Origin: UBA1181 sp045617845
GTDB lineage: Bacteria > Bacteroidota > Bacteroidia > Bacteroidales > Paludibacteraceae
Assembly: GCA_045617845.1 (NCBI GenBank)
Contig: JAZLJL010000002.1
Location: 1-59,140, forward strand
Length of the DNA: 59,140 nt
Direction: 5' to 3'
Positions within the stretch are counted from its first letter, which is position 1, and every line of letters starts with the position of its first letter. The position numbers and the translations under genes are program-made. Positions 26,931 to 34,751 of the stretch are shown here, piece by piece. The notes under the pieces were generated by a model, which was not told the origin of the DNA, did no database searches, and saw only the letters and a program-made list of their open reading frames with translations.

Positions 26931-27767
26931 ATGGAGAGGCATATACCCATATTTATGACGGAAAAGAGGGATATCGTTGGTTTTCTTGGCTTGGTTTTCC
27001 TTTTGGCTTGTTTGTTTTCCTACGTCTATCGTCCCAATCTCTTCTTGCGTGGTTTCGAAGGAAGCGGCGAGTCTTATTATTATGTATTTTCTTTATTGTT
27101 GATCGGATATGTCATCATGGTTTCGAGCCGTGTCGCTTTTTACAAGATAAATAAGTGTTATACATTCACTTTCAGTCAGTTCTGTTGGTGGATCGTATTG
27201 GAAATCGTATTCATTTCGTTGGGCCTTTCCCTTTTCGGATGGACGATGGACTCGTCGAACCGTCCGTTTGGTACGATTTTGATGCGAACGTTTATCTCTT
27301 CGGTATCCATCCTTATTTTGCCTTATACTATTTGTTGGCTCTATTTTGCCCTTCAGGAGAAAAAACGTATGATTAGCCAGTTCTCTGCCAAGGAAAAGGT
27401 GGTGGAACGGGAACGTGAGGTGCTTAATTTCTACGATGAAAAGGGCGTTTTCCGTATTTCGATACGTATTGAAGACTTCCTGTACGCTCAGTCTGCGGAT
27501 AATTATATCAATGTCGTTTACTTGAACAATAGGGGTGAGAAGGTGAAGTATATGCTGAGGAATTCATTGAAGAATATCGAAGAGATGTATTCGGAATTCA
27601 ATATACTTCGATGCCATAGGTTTTATGTGGTGAATTTCCGTAAGGTGCGTGTGCTGCGAAAATCGACGGAAGGCCTTGTGCTGGAACTCGACTCGGGCGA
27701 TTCCTGCGAAATAATACCTGTCTCTAAAACTTATGCCGCTAAGGTGGCGGATTTGTTTTCCCATTGA
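26931..27767 (+). CDS. Membrane-anchored LytTR-type DNA-binding regulator
   Basis: A 278-residue protein. The ATG at 26931 is preferred over the GTG three bases upstream. Residues about 12-140 hold four hydrophobic segments (for example IVGFLGLVFLLACLFSYVY and WWIVLEIVFISLGLSLFGW), then a short coiled region (SAKEKVVEREREVLNF), then a LytTR domain at about 175-275: FLYAQSADNYINVVY, RNSLKNIEEMY, RCHRFYVVNFRKV. The domain binds promoter repeats; here it would act from the membrane without a receiver domain, so a sensed signal through the membrane part is inference. The gene stands alone, divergent from fabH and convergent with rlmH; no target is evident. Confidence 0.8.
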   Translation: MERHIPIFMTEKRDIVGFLGLVFLLACLFSYVYRPNLFLRGFEGSGESYYYVFSLLLIGYVIMVSSRVAFYKINKCYTFTFSQFCWWIVLEIVFISLGLSLFGWTMDSSNRPFGTILMRTFISSVSILILPYTICWLYFALQEKKRMISQFSAKEKVVEREREVLNFYDEKGVFRISIRIEDFLYAQSADNYINVVYLNNRGEKVKYMLRNSLKNIEEMYSEFNILRCHRFYVVNFRKVRVLRKSTEGLVLELDSGDSCEIIPVSKTYAAKVADLFSH

Positions 27768-27809
27768 TTCCCGGTGCCCGATGTTATGGCGCAGGCCGAG
27801 GTTCCCTGC

Positions 27810-28283
27810 TTATTCATGGTGGTATGGCTCGCCTTTTAGGATGGTCATTGCCCTGTATAGTTGCTCCGTGAAGACTAGACGTACCATTTGGTGCGAGAAG
27901 GTCATGCGGGAGAGCGATACTTTGTCGTTTGCCCTGTCATATACTTCTTTCGAAAAACCGTAAGGACCTCCGACGACGAACACGAGATGCTTTAGACCCG
28001 AAGTCGATTTTTTCTCTATGTATGAAGCGAACTGCTTGGAGGTGAATTCGTTCCCTTTGTCATCCAATAGGACTACCTCGTCTTCCGTCTGCAAATATTT
28101 TAGAATCAGTTCCCCCTCTTTTTGTTTTTGATTATCTTCCGTCAAGTTTTTCGTATTTTTAAGCAAGGTATCTCTTCTATGTCAAAAGAAATGTAGAATT
28201 TTAGTCGCTTTTGGTACTCCGAAATTGCATTTTTAAAAGATAAATCATTAGTTTTGCCGACTGTAAGGAGTGTTATTCTCATT
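27810..28283 (-). pseudogene. rlmH: 23S rRNA (pseudouridine1915-N3)-methyltransferase gene, frameshifted
   Basis: The ATG at 28283 opens the normal RlmH N-terminus (MRITLLTVGKTND, then EYQKRLKFY and IEEIPCLK), but this frame stops at 28143-28145. The rest of the enzyme (NTKNLTEDNQKQKEGELIL, then FVVGGPYGFS and the end RAMTILKGEPYHHE) is in the -1 frame. The join falls at TTAAAAAT, a run of five A on the coding strand (28157-28161). One more A would restore a full 157-residue protein of normal length with IP-x-LKNTK as in relatives. Either one A was lost (mutation or sequencing error), or ribosomes or polymerase slip at the run. RlmH methylates helix 69 of 23S rRNA. The downstream piece alone could start at a TTG at 28166 but would lack the N-terminal part. 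Confidence 0.85.
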
Positions 28284-28384
28284 TTCGCATTATTTTTTGA
28301 CGCGAAAGTATATAAAAAGAAATTTTAGGCATCGTTTTTGTAGTATTAAATTAAAAGTGAACGTGCCATAAATTATTGAGGAGT

Positions 28385-28771
28385 ATGAAAACAGCAAAAA
28401 GAATCGTCCTGATTCTGTTGCTCGGAACCGTGATGGCTTCTGCGCATGCGAATCCGGATATTGTAAGGGCGTTCTCCTTGGGAGACGTGCAGCGGATTAA
28501 TTCGTTTTTGGACAGTAGTGTGGATTGGACCATAGACTGTTCCGGCGGCTCGAAGAATAAGGCGCAGGCCCAAGATGCGTTATCCTCTTTCTTTAGGAAG
28601 CATCGTCCTTCCAATTTCGCCGTAACCCATAAGACGGAAAAGGAGAAGACCGGTCTGATGATGGGCAAGCTCTATACTGATTCCGGTACATACCAAATCC
28701 TCATTCTTACTAGGAAAGAGGGAACGAAGGAATCCATCAGTCAACTGAAGATTGAACCAGCTTCCAATTGA
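28385..28771 (+). CDS. DUF4783 family exported protein
   Basis: A 128-residue protein with a signal peptide (MKTAKRIVLILLLGTVMASAHA, then NPDIV). The ATG at 28385 is chosen over a TTG nine bases upstream; GAGG just ahead may act as ribosome binding site. The mature part has a short compact alpha/beta pattern of the cystatin/NTF2-like kind (FSLGDVQRINSFLD, then DALSSFFRKHRP and LYTDSGTYQILILTR). Proteins of this kind are found next to rlmH and nadC in other Bacteroidales, as here. Function unknown; probably periplasmic. Confidence 0.75.
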   Translation: MKTAKRIVLILLLGTVMASAHANPDIVRAFSLGDVQRINSFLDSSVDWTIDCSGGSKNKAQAQDALSSFFRKHRPSNFAVTHKTEKEKTGLMMGKLYTDSGTYQILILTRKEGTKESISQLKIEPASN

Positions 28772-28862
28772 TGGCTCAATCCTTTGGCTTAACAAAGGTT
28801 TTAAAGTATTAATTTTAATAATATTGAGGGTGTGAACATCCATCTGTAATTGTGCTGAAAAA

Positions 28863-29714
28863 ATGAAAAGTGAAAATGAATTAATTGAGGATCTGTTGAA
28901 CCTCGCCTTCGCCGAGGATATCGGTGACGGAGATCATACCACGCTTTGTTGCATTCCTGAAACGAAAATAGGGAAAGCTCAACTCTTGGTTAAGGAGGAG
29001 GGTGTTTTGGCTGGCGTGGAAATCGCTAAACGTGTGTTCGCCAAGTTCGATCCTGAACTCCAGGTCGAGGTGCTTATTGAAGATGGCGCTCATGTGAAGC
29101 CCGGTGACGTGGCCTTTTATGTCACGGGAAAGGAACGCTCATTGTTGCAGACCGAACGTATTGTATTGAATATCATGCAGAGAATGAGTGGCATCGCTAC
29201 TCAGACTAATAAATATGCTAAGGAAATCGAAGACTTGCATACTAAGGTTATCGATACCCGTAAAACGACCCCAGGACTTCGCATTTTGGAGAAGAAGGCC
29301 GTGAAAATAGGCGGTGGCGGTAACCATCGTATTGGACTGTTTGATATGATTTTGTTGAAGGATAACCATATCGACTTCGCAGGAGGCATCGAGAATGCGG
29401 TCTCTAATGCGAAACGTTACTTGAAGGAGAACGGGAAAAACTTGAAAATCGAGGTGGAGGTCCGTAATCTTGATGAGTTGGATAGAGTGCTGAAAATCGG
29501 TGGCGTGGACCGCATCATGTTGGATAATTTCGATACTGCGACTACACGTAAGGCTGTTGAGATCATCAATGGCAGGTGCGAGACCGAATCCTCCGGCGGA
29601 ATCACTTTCAAGACTTTGCGCTCGTATGCGGAATGTGGGGTTGACTTTATTTCTGTGGGTGCGCTTACTCATTCCGTCAAGGGTTTGGATATGAGTTTAA
29701 AGGCGGTGAAATGA
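28863..29714 (+). CDS. nadC: Nicotinate-nucleotide pyrophosphorylase (carboxylating)
   Basis: A 283-residue quinolinate phosphoribosyltransferase, which turns quinolinate and PRPP into nicotinate mononucleotide in NAD synthesis. Typical parts: EDIGDGDHTT at the N-terminus, LLQTERIVLNIMQRMSGIAT, DTRKTTPGLRILEKKAV with active-site Arg and Lys, GGGGNHRIGL and the DNHI-DFAGG strand, and SSGGIT and ISVGALTHS near the end. It follows DUF4783 by 91 bases and overlaps the nuclease gene by 4 bases. Confidence 0.97.
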   Translation: MKSENELIEDLLNLAFAEDIGDGDHTTLCCIPETKIGKAQLLVKEEGVLAGVEIAKRVFAKFDPELQVEVLIEDGAHVKPGDVAFYVTGKERSLLQTERIVLNIMQRMSGIATQTNKYAKEIEDLHTKVIDTRKTTPGLRILEKKAVKIGGGGNHRIGLFDMILLKDNHIDFAGGIENAVSNAKRYLKENGKNLKIEVEVRNLDELDRVLKIGGVDRIMLDNFDTATTRKAVEIINGRCETESSGGITFKTLRSYAECGVDFISVGALTHSVKGLDMSLKAVK

Positions 29715-30637
29715 GACTCCAACTATTTATAGAGGTGGCTTTTGCCACCCTTTTTTGTTCATGCATGGCTCTTCCTACGGATGGCCCTGTCGCTGAATCC
29801 TCCAATTCCAACGGGGCTATAGACTTGGGGAACGCTCTTTCTTCTGTTGAGGAGGGTGAATCCTCCGAGATTTCTTCTATAGGGGATGCCTTGTTCGTCC
29901 ATTCGAACAATAAGGGGAAGACGTATCACCATACGAATTATTCTTTCTCGTATTCAGAGGAGGATGAGCAGTCGGAGTGGGTCGCTTATGAAATTTCGCG
30001 GTCGGAGGTCGGAGGCCAGTCGGACCGACGTGACGCCTTTTCTCCTGATCCGATTGTGGAGACTCAATCCGCTGATCCGGATGATTACCAAAACAGTGGT
30101 TTTGACAGGGGGCATTTGGCTCCGGCCGGAGACATGAAGTTCAGTGAAACTGCTATGGATGAGTGCTTCTACACAAGCAATATTTCTCCCCAGGTGAAGG
30201 GCTTCAATCAGGGTGTTTGGAATGATTTGGAAATGCAGGTCCGCGCATGGACGAAGAAATACGGACGTATCTATGTGGTGACTGGTCCTGTCCTTCCGAA
30301 GAATTCGAAAGAGTCTAGAAAGATGTATGCCACGAATCATGGGAAGGACGTGAAGACGAACGTCACTGTCCCTGATAAATTTTATAAAATACTCTACGAT
30401 TTCTCAAAGAAGGGGAAGGAGAAGATGATAGCGTTCGTCATCCCTAATGAGGATACCGACACGCCTTTCACGGAGTTCGTCACTACCGTCGATGAAGTGG
30501 AGAAGATGACTGGAATAGATTTCTTCTCTAATTTGGATGGGGATTTGCAAAATAGGTGTGAGAAACAATCCGATTTGTCTAAATGGCCGGAAGCCACCTA
30601 TTTGAATTATTCTAACACACATAAATTTAACCATTAA
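29711..30637 (+). CDS. Exported DNA/RNA non-specific endonuclease
   Basis: A 308-residue beta-beta-alpha-metal nuclease of the NucA/Serratia nuclease family. The N-terminus is hydrophobic and has FCSC near residue 18, so it is secreted or a lipoprotein. Residues 25-65 are an acidic Ser/Glu-rich linker. The catalytic motif DRGHLAPAGDM lies at 132-142 (His135 the general base), followed by the metal-binding region TSNISPQVKGFNQGVWNDLE with Asn157 and the family's Asn/Glu pair. It probably degrades nucleic acid outside the cytoplasm, for phosphate or nucleosides; no immunity protein is seen next to it. ATGA overlap with nadC; fabD follows after 17 bases. Confidence 0.9.
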   Translation: MRLQLFIEVAFATLFCSCMALPTDGPVAESSNSNGAIDLGNALSSVEEGESSEISSIGDALFVHSNNKGKTYHHTNYSFSYSEEDEQSEWVAYEISRSEVGGQSDRRDAFSPDPIVETQSADPDDYQNSGFDRGHLAPAGDMKFSETAMDECFYTSNISPQVKGFNQGVWNDLEMQVRAWTKKYGRIYVVTGPVLPKNSKESRKMYATNHGKDVKTNVTVPDKFYKILYDFSKKGKEKMIAFVIPNEDTDTPFTEFVTTVDEVEKMTGIDFFSNLDGDLQNRCEKQSDLSKWPEATYLNYSNTHKFNH

Positions 30638-30654
30638 TCATAACTGTTTTTTTT

Positions 30655-31539
30655 ATGAAAGCATTTGTATTTCCAGGGCAAGGCGCTCAATTTATCGGAA
30701 TGGGTAAGGATTTGTACGACTCTATCCCGTTGGCTAAGGATTTGTTCGAACAGGCGAACGATATCTTAGGCTTTAGAATTACGGACATCATGTTCTCAGG
30801 GGAGGAGTCTGAACTGAAGCAGACGAAGGTGACGCAACCTGCGGTATTCCTCCACTCCGTTATTTTGGCTAAATCCATGGGGGAGAAGTTTGCTCCTGAC
30901 ATGGTGGCTGGACATTCTTTGGGTGAGTTCTCCGCTTTGGTGGCTTCTGGCGCCATCGATTTCGCCGATGGTGTAAGTTTGGTTTCCAAACGTGCGATGG
31001 CTATGCAGAAGGCTTGCGAGATGAACCCTTCGACGATGGCGGCTGTACTTGGTTTGGCTGATGATAAGATTGAAGAGATTTGTGCAACGATTACCGACGA
31101 GGTGGTCGTCCCTGCGAACTATAACTGTCCTGGACAATTGGTGATTTCCGGGACGATGGCAGGCATTGATAAGGCTTGTAAGTTGATGGAGGAGGCGGGC
31201 GCCCGTCGTGTGGTGAAGTTGCCTGTCAGTGGCGCATTCCACTCTCCGTTGATGGAACCAGCCAAGGTTGAGTTGGCTGCGGCGATTGAATCCACGAAGT
31301 TTAGTGCTCCTATATGTCCTGTATACCAAAATGTTTCGACGAAAGGAGAGAATGACCCGGACGTCATCAAGGCGAATTTGGTGAAACAACTCACTTCTTC
31401 CGTGAAGTGGACGCAGTCCGTTCAAAACATGATAGCCGCTGGTGCCGATAGCTTTACCGAGGTTGGCCCTGGCACTACTCTCGTCGGTTTGATGAGGAAA
31501 ATCGACAAGACGGTGGAGGCCAAAGCTGCTGAGTTGTAA
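30655..31539 (+). CDS. fabD: Malonyl-CoA:ACP transacylase
   Basis: A 294-residue acyltransferase that loads malonate onto acyl carrier protein. Seen: FPGQGAQ at the N-terminus, Ser88 in AGHSLGEFSAL, the Arg-containing SKRAMAMQ region, and His in SGAFHSPLM. Length is slightly below E. coli FabD. It is placed in the nadC-nuclease-fabD run and not in the fabHKF operon 4 kb away. A truncated secreted-protein gene begins directly after its stop. Confidence 0.97.
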   Translation: MKAFVFPGQGAQFIGMGKDLYDSIPLAKDLFEQANDILGFRITDIMFSGEESELKQTKVTQPAVFLHSVILAKSMGEKFAPDMVAGHSLGEFSALVASGAIDFADGVSLVSKRAMAMQKACEMNPSTMAAVLGLADDKIEEICATITDEVVVPANYNCPGQLVISGTMAGIDKACKLMEEAGARRVVKLPVSGAFHSPLMEPAKVELAAAIESTKFSAPICPVYQNVSTKGENDPDVIKANLVKQLTSSVKWTQSVQNMIAAGADSFTEVGPGTTLVGLMRKIDKTVEAKAAEL

Positions 31540-31595
31540 TTTTTTAAATATGGAATTATTGGAGGGATACGCTTCCTTCCATCGAAGTTGGTTCG

Positions 31596-32882
31596 ATGTA
31601 TAAGGTCAATATGATGGAGAATGCTTCCCTTAGTGTGGTCGGTGCCTCTTTGGATTTGCCTAGTGAGGTTGTCAAGGTGGCAAATGGCTGGAATTGGATT
31701 GGTTATAATAGCTCTTCAATTCTTTCTTTGAACCAAGCTTTGGCTGGACTTAACCCTGAAAATGGGGACCTTATCAAAGGACAGTCCGGCTTCGCTTACT
31801 TTGAAGGTTATGAGTGGGTCGGTACGTTGACTTCTTTGGTGCCTGGTAGGGGATATATGTATTACAGTACGGCTGATAGCGTTAAATCGTTCTCTTATCC
31901 TTCCGTGTCTGTTCTCCCAGGTTTCCTTGCTGCACCGAGAATCCTTGCCGCTCCAGTATCTCCTGCTTCCCGCGCTTATTCTGCGGTGGATGCACATGCT
32001 TATTCAGGCAACATGACAGTTGTGGCTGTTGTGAGCGACAATGATACTGTGCTGCGCGATTGTGAGGTCGGCGCCTTCGTGGGAACAGAGTGCCGCGCTT
32101 CTTCTGTCGCTAACGAGAAGGGATTGTTGTTCTTGACTATCTCGGGTGACGCTAACGCTTCTTCTGATGCCTTGGTGTTCAAGGTGATGGCGGATGGTGT
32201 GGAGCGTGTGGCCTATACTACTGTCTCTTACGCCGAGGATGCCAATTACGGCTCTTTGAGCAATCCTTTCGTTATCCGTATGTCTGCTGCCTCTTCTCCA
32301 GACATAGATACACCTGTTGCTGATACGACGATTGCGGAGGTTGAGAAGCATGGCGTCGTTGTAAATGCAGTCTTGATGGACAATGATTCCATCCTTGCGA
32401 ATTGTGCTATTGGCGCATTCGTGAATGGTAAATGTCTATCCGCTGGTTCTACTGACGCGAACGGACGTATCACATTCTCTATCGAAGCCGACACGTCGGA
32501 TGTTATCCAATTCTTCATGATGAATGGTGGTACTAACGTTGAGGCTGTTACTAAGCTTTATTATGCGGAGAATGCGGTTTATGGATCTGAGTCCTTGCCG
32601 TTTGTCATCCAAATGAATGCCGGTAACAAAGTGGAGAACGTGCTTTCTGACGTGAAAATATCAGTTTATCCTACGTTGGTCGAAAACGATATTTTCGTGA
32701 AGTCCGAGAATGTGGATATGCTGGGTTATTCGGTTTTGAATCTCTCTGGTGTGACCTTTAAGACGGACGATTGCCATGGTTCTGATGTGGCAGTCAATGT
32801 TTCAGAATTGCTGCCGGGTGAGTATGTGATCGTTTTGGAGACTTCCGAAGGCCGTTTCGCCCAAAAGTTCACGAAGAAATAG
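31596..32882 (+). CDS. 5'-truncated T9SS-type secreted protein (no signal peptide)
   Basis: From this ATG 428 residues are encoded, but the same frame is open from 31548 and the extra residues (YWRDTLPSIEVGS, then MYKVNM) fit the usual 'sIevG-mYkv' motif of Bacteroidota secreted proteins. The true start and the signal peptide are missing, so the coding part has been cut off just behind fabD. What remains: a W-x-WIGY / L-x-P-x-x-GDLIKGQSGFAYF region (about 30-110), two similar beta domains with VGAFVGTECRASS and IGAFVNGKCLSAG (150-220, 260-335), and a C-terminal type A sorting domain (KISVYPTLVENDIFV, LPGEYVIVLETSEGRFAQKF). Without export the product should be non-functional; it may serve as recombination stock. 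Confidence 0.75.
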   Translation: MYKVNMMENASLSVVGASLDLPSEVVKVANGWNWIGYNSSSILSLNQALAGLNPENGDLIKGQSGFAYFEGYEWVGTLTSLVPGRGYMYYSTADSVKSFSYPSVSVLPGFLAAPRILAAPVSPASRAYSAVDAHAYSGNMTVVAVVSDNDTVLRDCEVGAFVGTECRASSVANEKGLLFLTISGDANASSDALVFKVMADGVERVAYTTVSYAEDANYGSLSNPFVIRMSAASSPDIDTPVADTTIAEVEKHGVVVNAVLMDNDSILANCAIGAFVNGKCLSAGSTDANGRITFSIEADTSDVIQFFMMNGGTNVEAVTKLYYAENAVYGSESLPFVIQMNAGNKVENVLSDVKISVYPTLVENDIFVKSENVDMLGYSVLNLSGVTFKTDDCHGSDVAVNVSELLPGEYVIVLETSEGRFAQKFTKK

Positions 32883-32915
32883 TCCGGCTTATTGCCTAAA
32901 AGGTATTCCTGTAAG

Positions 32916-32954
32916 GACATCATCGCAAACAATTATGCGATGATGTCTTTTTTT
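32916..32954 (+). terminator. Intrinsic terminator after the truncated secreted-protein gene
   Basis: A perfect 12-base stem GACATCATCGCA / TGCGATGATGTC (32916-32927 with 32936-32947), 8-base loop, then seven T. It ends the nadC-nuclease-fabD direction of transcription. Confidence 0.9.
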
Positions 32955-33323
32955 GTGATGGACGATGCGCTTTTTTAGCCTAATAGGATTTTGGGATAAC
33001 TGGTCGGTAATATACTCCTTAGCCTGATGTTTGTTTCCCGTTTGTTTTTACTGGGATTTTATGGTAGGTTATCTTGCAAAAGAGTTTTGACAGATAACTT
33101 CCCTCTGTTGAACTTGCTCCGAAAAATATCTTTTGCTGATTGTGTGGTGTTATGGTAGGTTTATGGGAAGCGTTGCATATCTACGCTTGTATGTGCTCTC
33201 TTGGGAATCTATGGTATGGCTTATTGACTTGCATAGTTGGTTTATGCTGGTTGTCTGGAATGGACAAGAGAGACTCCCTGTCTAATCCTCGTGTTGATTC
33301 TGCTATGCTTGGAACATGAAGGG
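32955..33323. other. Gene-free stretch between two terminators
   Basis: About 370 bases without a credible reading frame on either strand. The only pattern I see is a 12-base word, TTATGGTAGGTT, at 33059-33070 and again at 33150-33161. No exact promoter pair and no strong hairpin. It may be the remains of a lost gene: in related genomes other genes (such as ftsY and rimO) follow the L28/L33/DUF4295 cluster. Confidence 0.4.
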
Positions 33324-33360
33324 CAAAAAAAAATGGTACCCATATGGATACCATTTTTTA
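33324..33360. terminator. Intrinsic terminator after the L28/L33/DUF4295 genes
   Basis: Stem AAATGGTA / TACCATTT (33331-33338 with 33349-33356) with a 10-base loop, preceded by a run of A and followed by T. On the minus strand it lies about 20 bases after the DUF4295 stop. Confidence 0.8.
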
Positions 33361-33376
33361 TGGATAATTGGCTCTA

Positions 33377-33529
33377 TTATTTAGCCAAATATGCTTTCAC
33401 ATCATCGTTGTGAACGATTTTCTCATCGAAATAGTAAGCACCAGTCTTAGGGGACTTAACCATCTTGATCACTTTAGCATATGAACGGCCTTCGCCCTTC
33501 TGCATACTTGCGACTGCTTTCTTTGCCAT
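33377..33529 (-). CDS. DUF4295 small basic protein of the L28/L33 cluster
   Basis: A 50-residue protein read on the minus strand, from MAKKAVASMQKGEG to KAYLAK. It is rich in Lys and Ala with the core RSYAKVIKMVKSPKTGAYYF, which identifies the DUF4295 family. In Bacteroidota this gene regularly follows rpmB and rpmG, which suggests a ribosome-linked role. It lies 23 bases after rpmG. Confidence 0.9.
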   Translation of the reverse strand: MAKKAVASMQKGEGRSYAKVIKMVKSPKTGAYYFDEKIVHNDDVKAYLAK

Positions 33530-33552
33530 AGCTTAAATCAGTTTAAGATTAA

Positions 33553-33741
33553 TTACTTAATTTCTTTGTGGATAGTGTATCTCTTCAAGATTGGGTTGTA
33601 TTTCTTCAATTCCAATCTGTCAGGAGTATTCTTTCTGTTCTTAGTTGTAACGTAGCGGGAAGTACCTGGCATTCCGCTATCCTTCATTTCCGTACACTCC
33701 AAGATTACTTGTACACGGTTTTCTTTACCTTTTTTTGCCAT
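33553..33741 (-). CDS. rpmG: 50S ribosomal protein L33
   Basis: A 62-residue ribosomal protein with the family pattern VQVILECTEMKDSG, RYVTTKNRKNTPDRLELKKY and NPILKRYTIHKE. Only one Cys is present, so it is the zinc-free form. It lies 17 bases after rpmB. Confidence 0.97.
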   Translation of the reverse strand: MAKKGKENRVQVILECTEMKDSGMPGTSRYVTTKNRKNTPDRLELKKYNPILKRYTIHKEIK

Positions 33742-33758
33742 TTTTTATTCCTCCCTTA

Positions 33759-33992
33759 TTACAAAATACCTTTTCTGGCTGCATCCACCAATGCGGCGTT
33801 GAGTCCCTTCTTGTTAATTGTACGAAGTCCCTTAGCGGAAACTTTCAAACTAATTGTACAATCTTGTTCTGGCCAATAGAATTTTTTAGTGAACAAGTTC
33901 ACATTGAACAACCTTTTCGTTCTCCTCTTAGAGTGGGAAACGTTATTGCCGTTCTGCGCCATCTTACCAGTAATTTCACAAAATCTTGACAT
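33759..33992 (-). CDS. rpmB: 50S ribosomal protein L28
   Basis: A 77-residue protein starting MSRFCEITGK with GNNVSHSKRRTKRLF and a C-terminal SAKGLRTINKKGL, all typical of L28. First gene of the rpmB-rpmG-DUF4295 operon. A strong promoter match lies at 34164-34194, which leaves a leader of about 160 bases. Confidence 0.97.
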   Translation of the reverse strand: MSRFCEITGKMAQNGNNVSHSKRRTKRLFNVNLFTKKFYWPEQDCTISLKVSAKGLRTINKKGLNAALVDAARKGIL

Positions 33993-34163
33993 TGCTGTTA
34001 ATCTAAAATAAGTTATTACATATAATAAGCGGGGCCAAATCCTATCCTGATCTTTCTTCTCAGAAAGCAGCGTAACTATCAGAAATCCAAATAGAATGGA
34101 CCCTTTTGTTCTTTCTTTCCGATCTCTTGGTGCTTTGCATCTTTACACCTTTCAATCGGTCTG

Positions 34164-34194
34164 CAAAATTACAACTTTTTTATTTCGAAACAAA
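34164..34194 (-). promoter_or_regulatory. Promoter of the rpmB-rpmG-DUF4295 operon
   Basis: On the minus strand TTTG (34191-34194), a 19-base spacer and TAATTTTG (34164-34171). The -33 element lies inside the last codons of the CinA gene. The resulting leader of about 160 bases before rpmB contains CCGAT / ATCGG and other short inverted repeats and may hold a control structure. Confidence 0.6.
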
Positions 34195-34662
34195 TTCTTT
34201 CAGAAAAAATATTGCATTTTTTGTCGCCTCTTCGATGTTCTCTTTTCGGCCTTCTCCAAAATGATAGCATCGGCTTTCCGTATGTGTGCCGTCGGAAACG
34301 GCCATCCAAACAGTCCCCACCGGTTTTTCTTCGCTCCCACCCCCGGGGCCGGCGATTCCTGATGTCGCAACCGCATAGTCGGCTCCAATTATTTTTGTAG
34401 CTCCTTTTGCCATTTGCTCCACTACTTCCTGACTGACAGCCCCATACTTTTCGATGTTCCGTTCATCTACTCCTAGGACATTGATTTTCACTTCGTTCGC
34501 ATAGGATACGACTGATCCTTTGAAATAGTTGGAACTGCCGGGACAAAGTGTGATATGATGTGCGATGTTGCCGCCTGTACAACTTTCGGCGGTGGCGATT
34601 GTCTTCCCTTTCTCCGTCAGAATCTTGGCCAATTCGGCTTTTGCTTCCTCTTCCGTTTTCAT
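34180..34662 (-). CDS. CinA family protein (nicotinamide-nucleotide amidase domain)
   Basis: A 160-residue stand-alone CinA C-terminal domain (PncC type), which deamidates nicotinamide mononucleotide to nicotinate mononucleotide. Motifs: IATAESCTGGNIAHHIT at 22-38, GSSNYFKGSVVSYANEVK, and TSGIAGPGGGSEEKPVGTVW. The N-terminal molybdopterin-binding-like domain of full-length CinA is absent, as is common. Its product feeds the same pool as nadC. It precedes rpmB on the same strand with a 187-base gap that holds a new promoter. Confidence 0.93.
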   Translation of the reverse strand: MKTEEEAKAELAKILTEKGKTIATAESCTGGNIAHHITLCPGSSNYFKGSVVSYANEVKINVLGVDERNIEKYGAVSQEVVEQMAKGATKIIGADYAVATSGIAGPGGGSEEKPVGTVWMAVSDGTHTESRCYHFGEGRKENIEEATKNAIFFLKEFVSK

Positions 34663-34684
34663 TCTATCGTTGATTTTTGTTCGG

Positions 34685-34692
34685 CAAAGATA
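34685..34692 (-). promoter_or_regulatory. -7 element (TATCTTTG) for the CinA gene
   Basis: Exact minus-strand TAnnTTTG match, 22 bases before the start codon. No clear -33 element. Confidence 0.45.
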
Positions 34693-34714
34693 CTGAAATC
34701 GTATAAGTTTTTAT

Positions 34715-34722
34715 TACTTTTG
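34715..34722 (+). promoter_or_regulatory. -7 element (TACTTTTG) for the PagL-like gene
   Basis: Exact TAnnTTTG match, 29 bases before the ATG at 34752 and 22 bases from the divergent CinA element. Confidence 0.45.
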
Positions 34723-34751
34723 CGTGTTTTTGTATTTATATACGTATCAAT

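Noticed and set aside
27001..28300. Possible toxin-antitoxin or mobile-element scar around the LytTR and rlmH genes
   Set aside because: Flanks are ordinary, no repeats or integrase found, and the rlmH defect is a single-base event.
29711..30637. Nuclease as a polymorphic toxin with immunity gene
   Set aside because: It has its own export signal, no delivery domain, and the following gene is fabD; a scavenging nuclease is simpler.
30655..31539. fabD and the following truncated gene as a deliberate fusion or operon partner
   Set aside because: A stop codon and a second in-frame stop separate them, and the downstream part belongs to an exported protein family.
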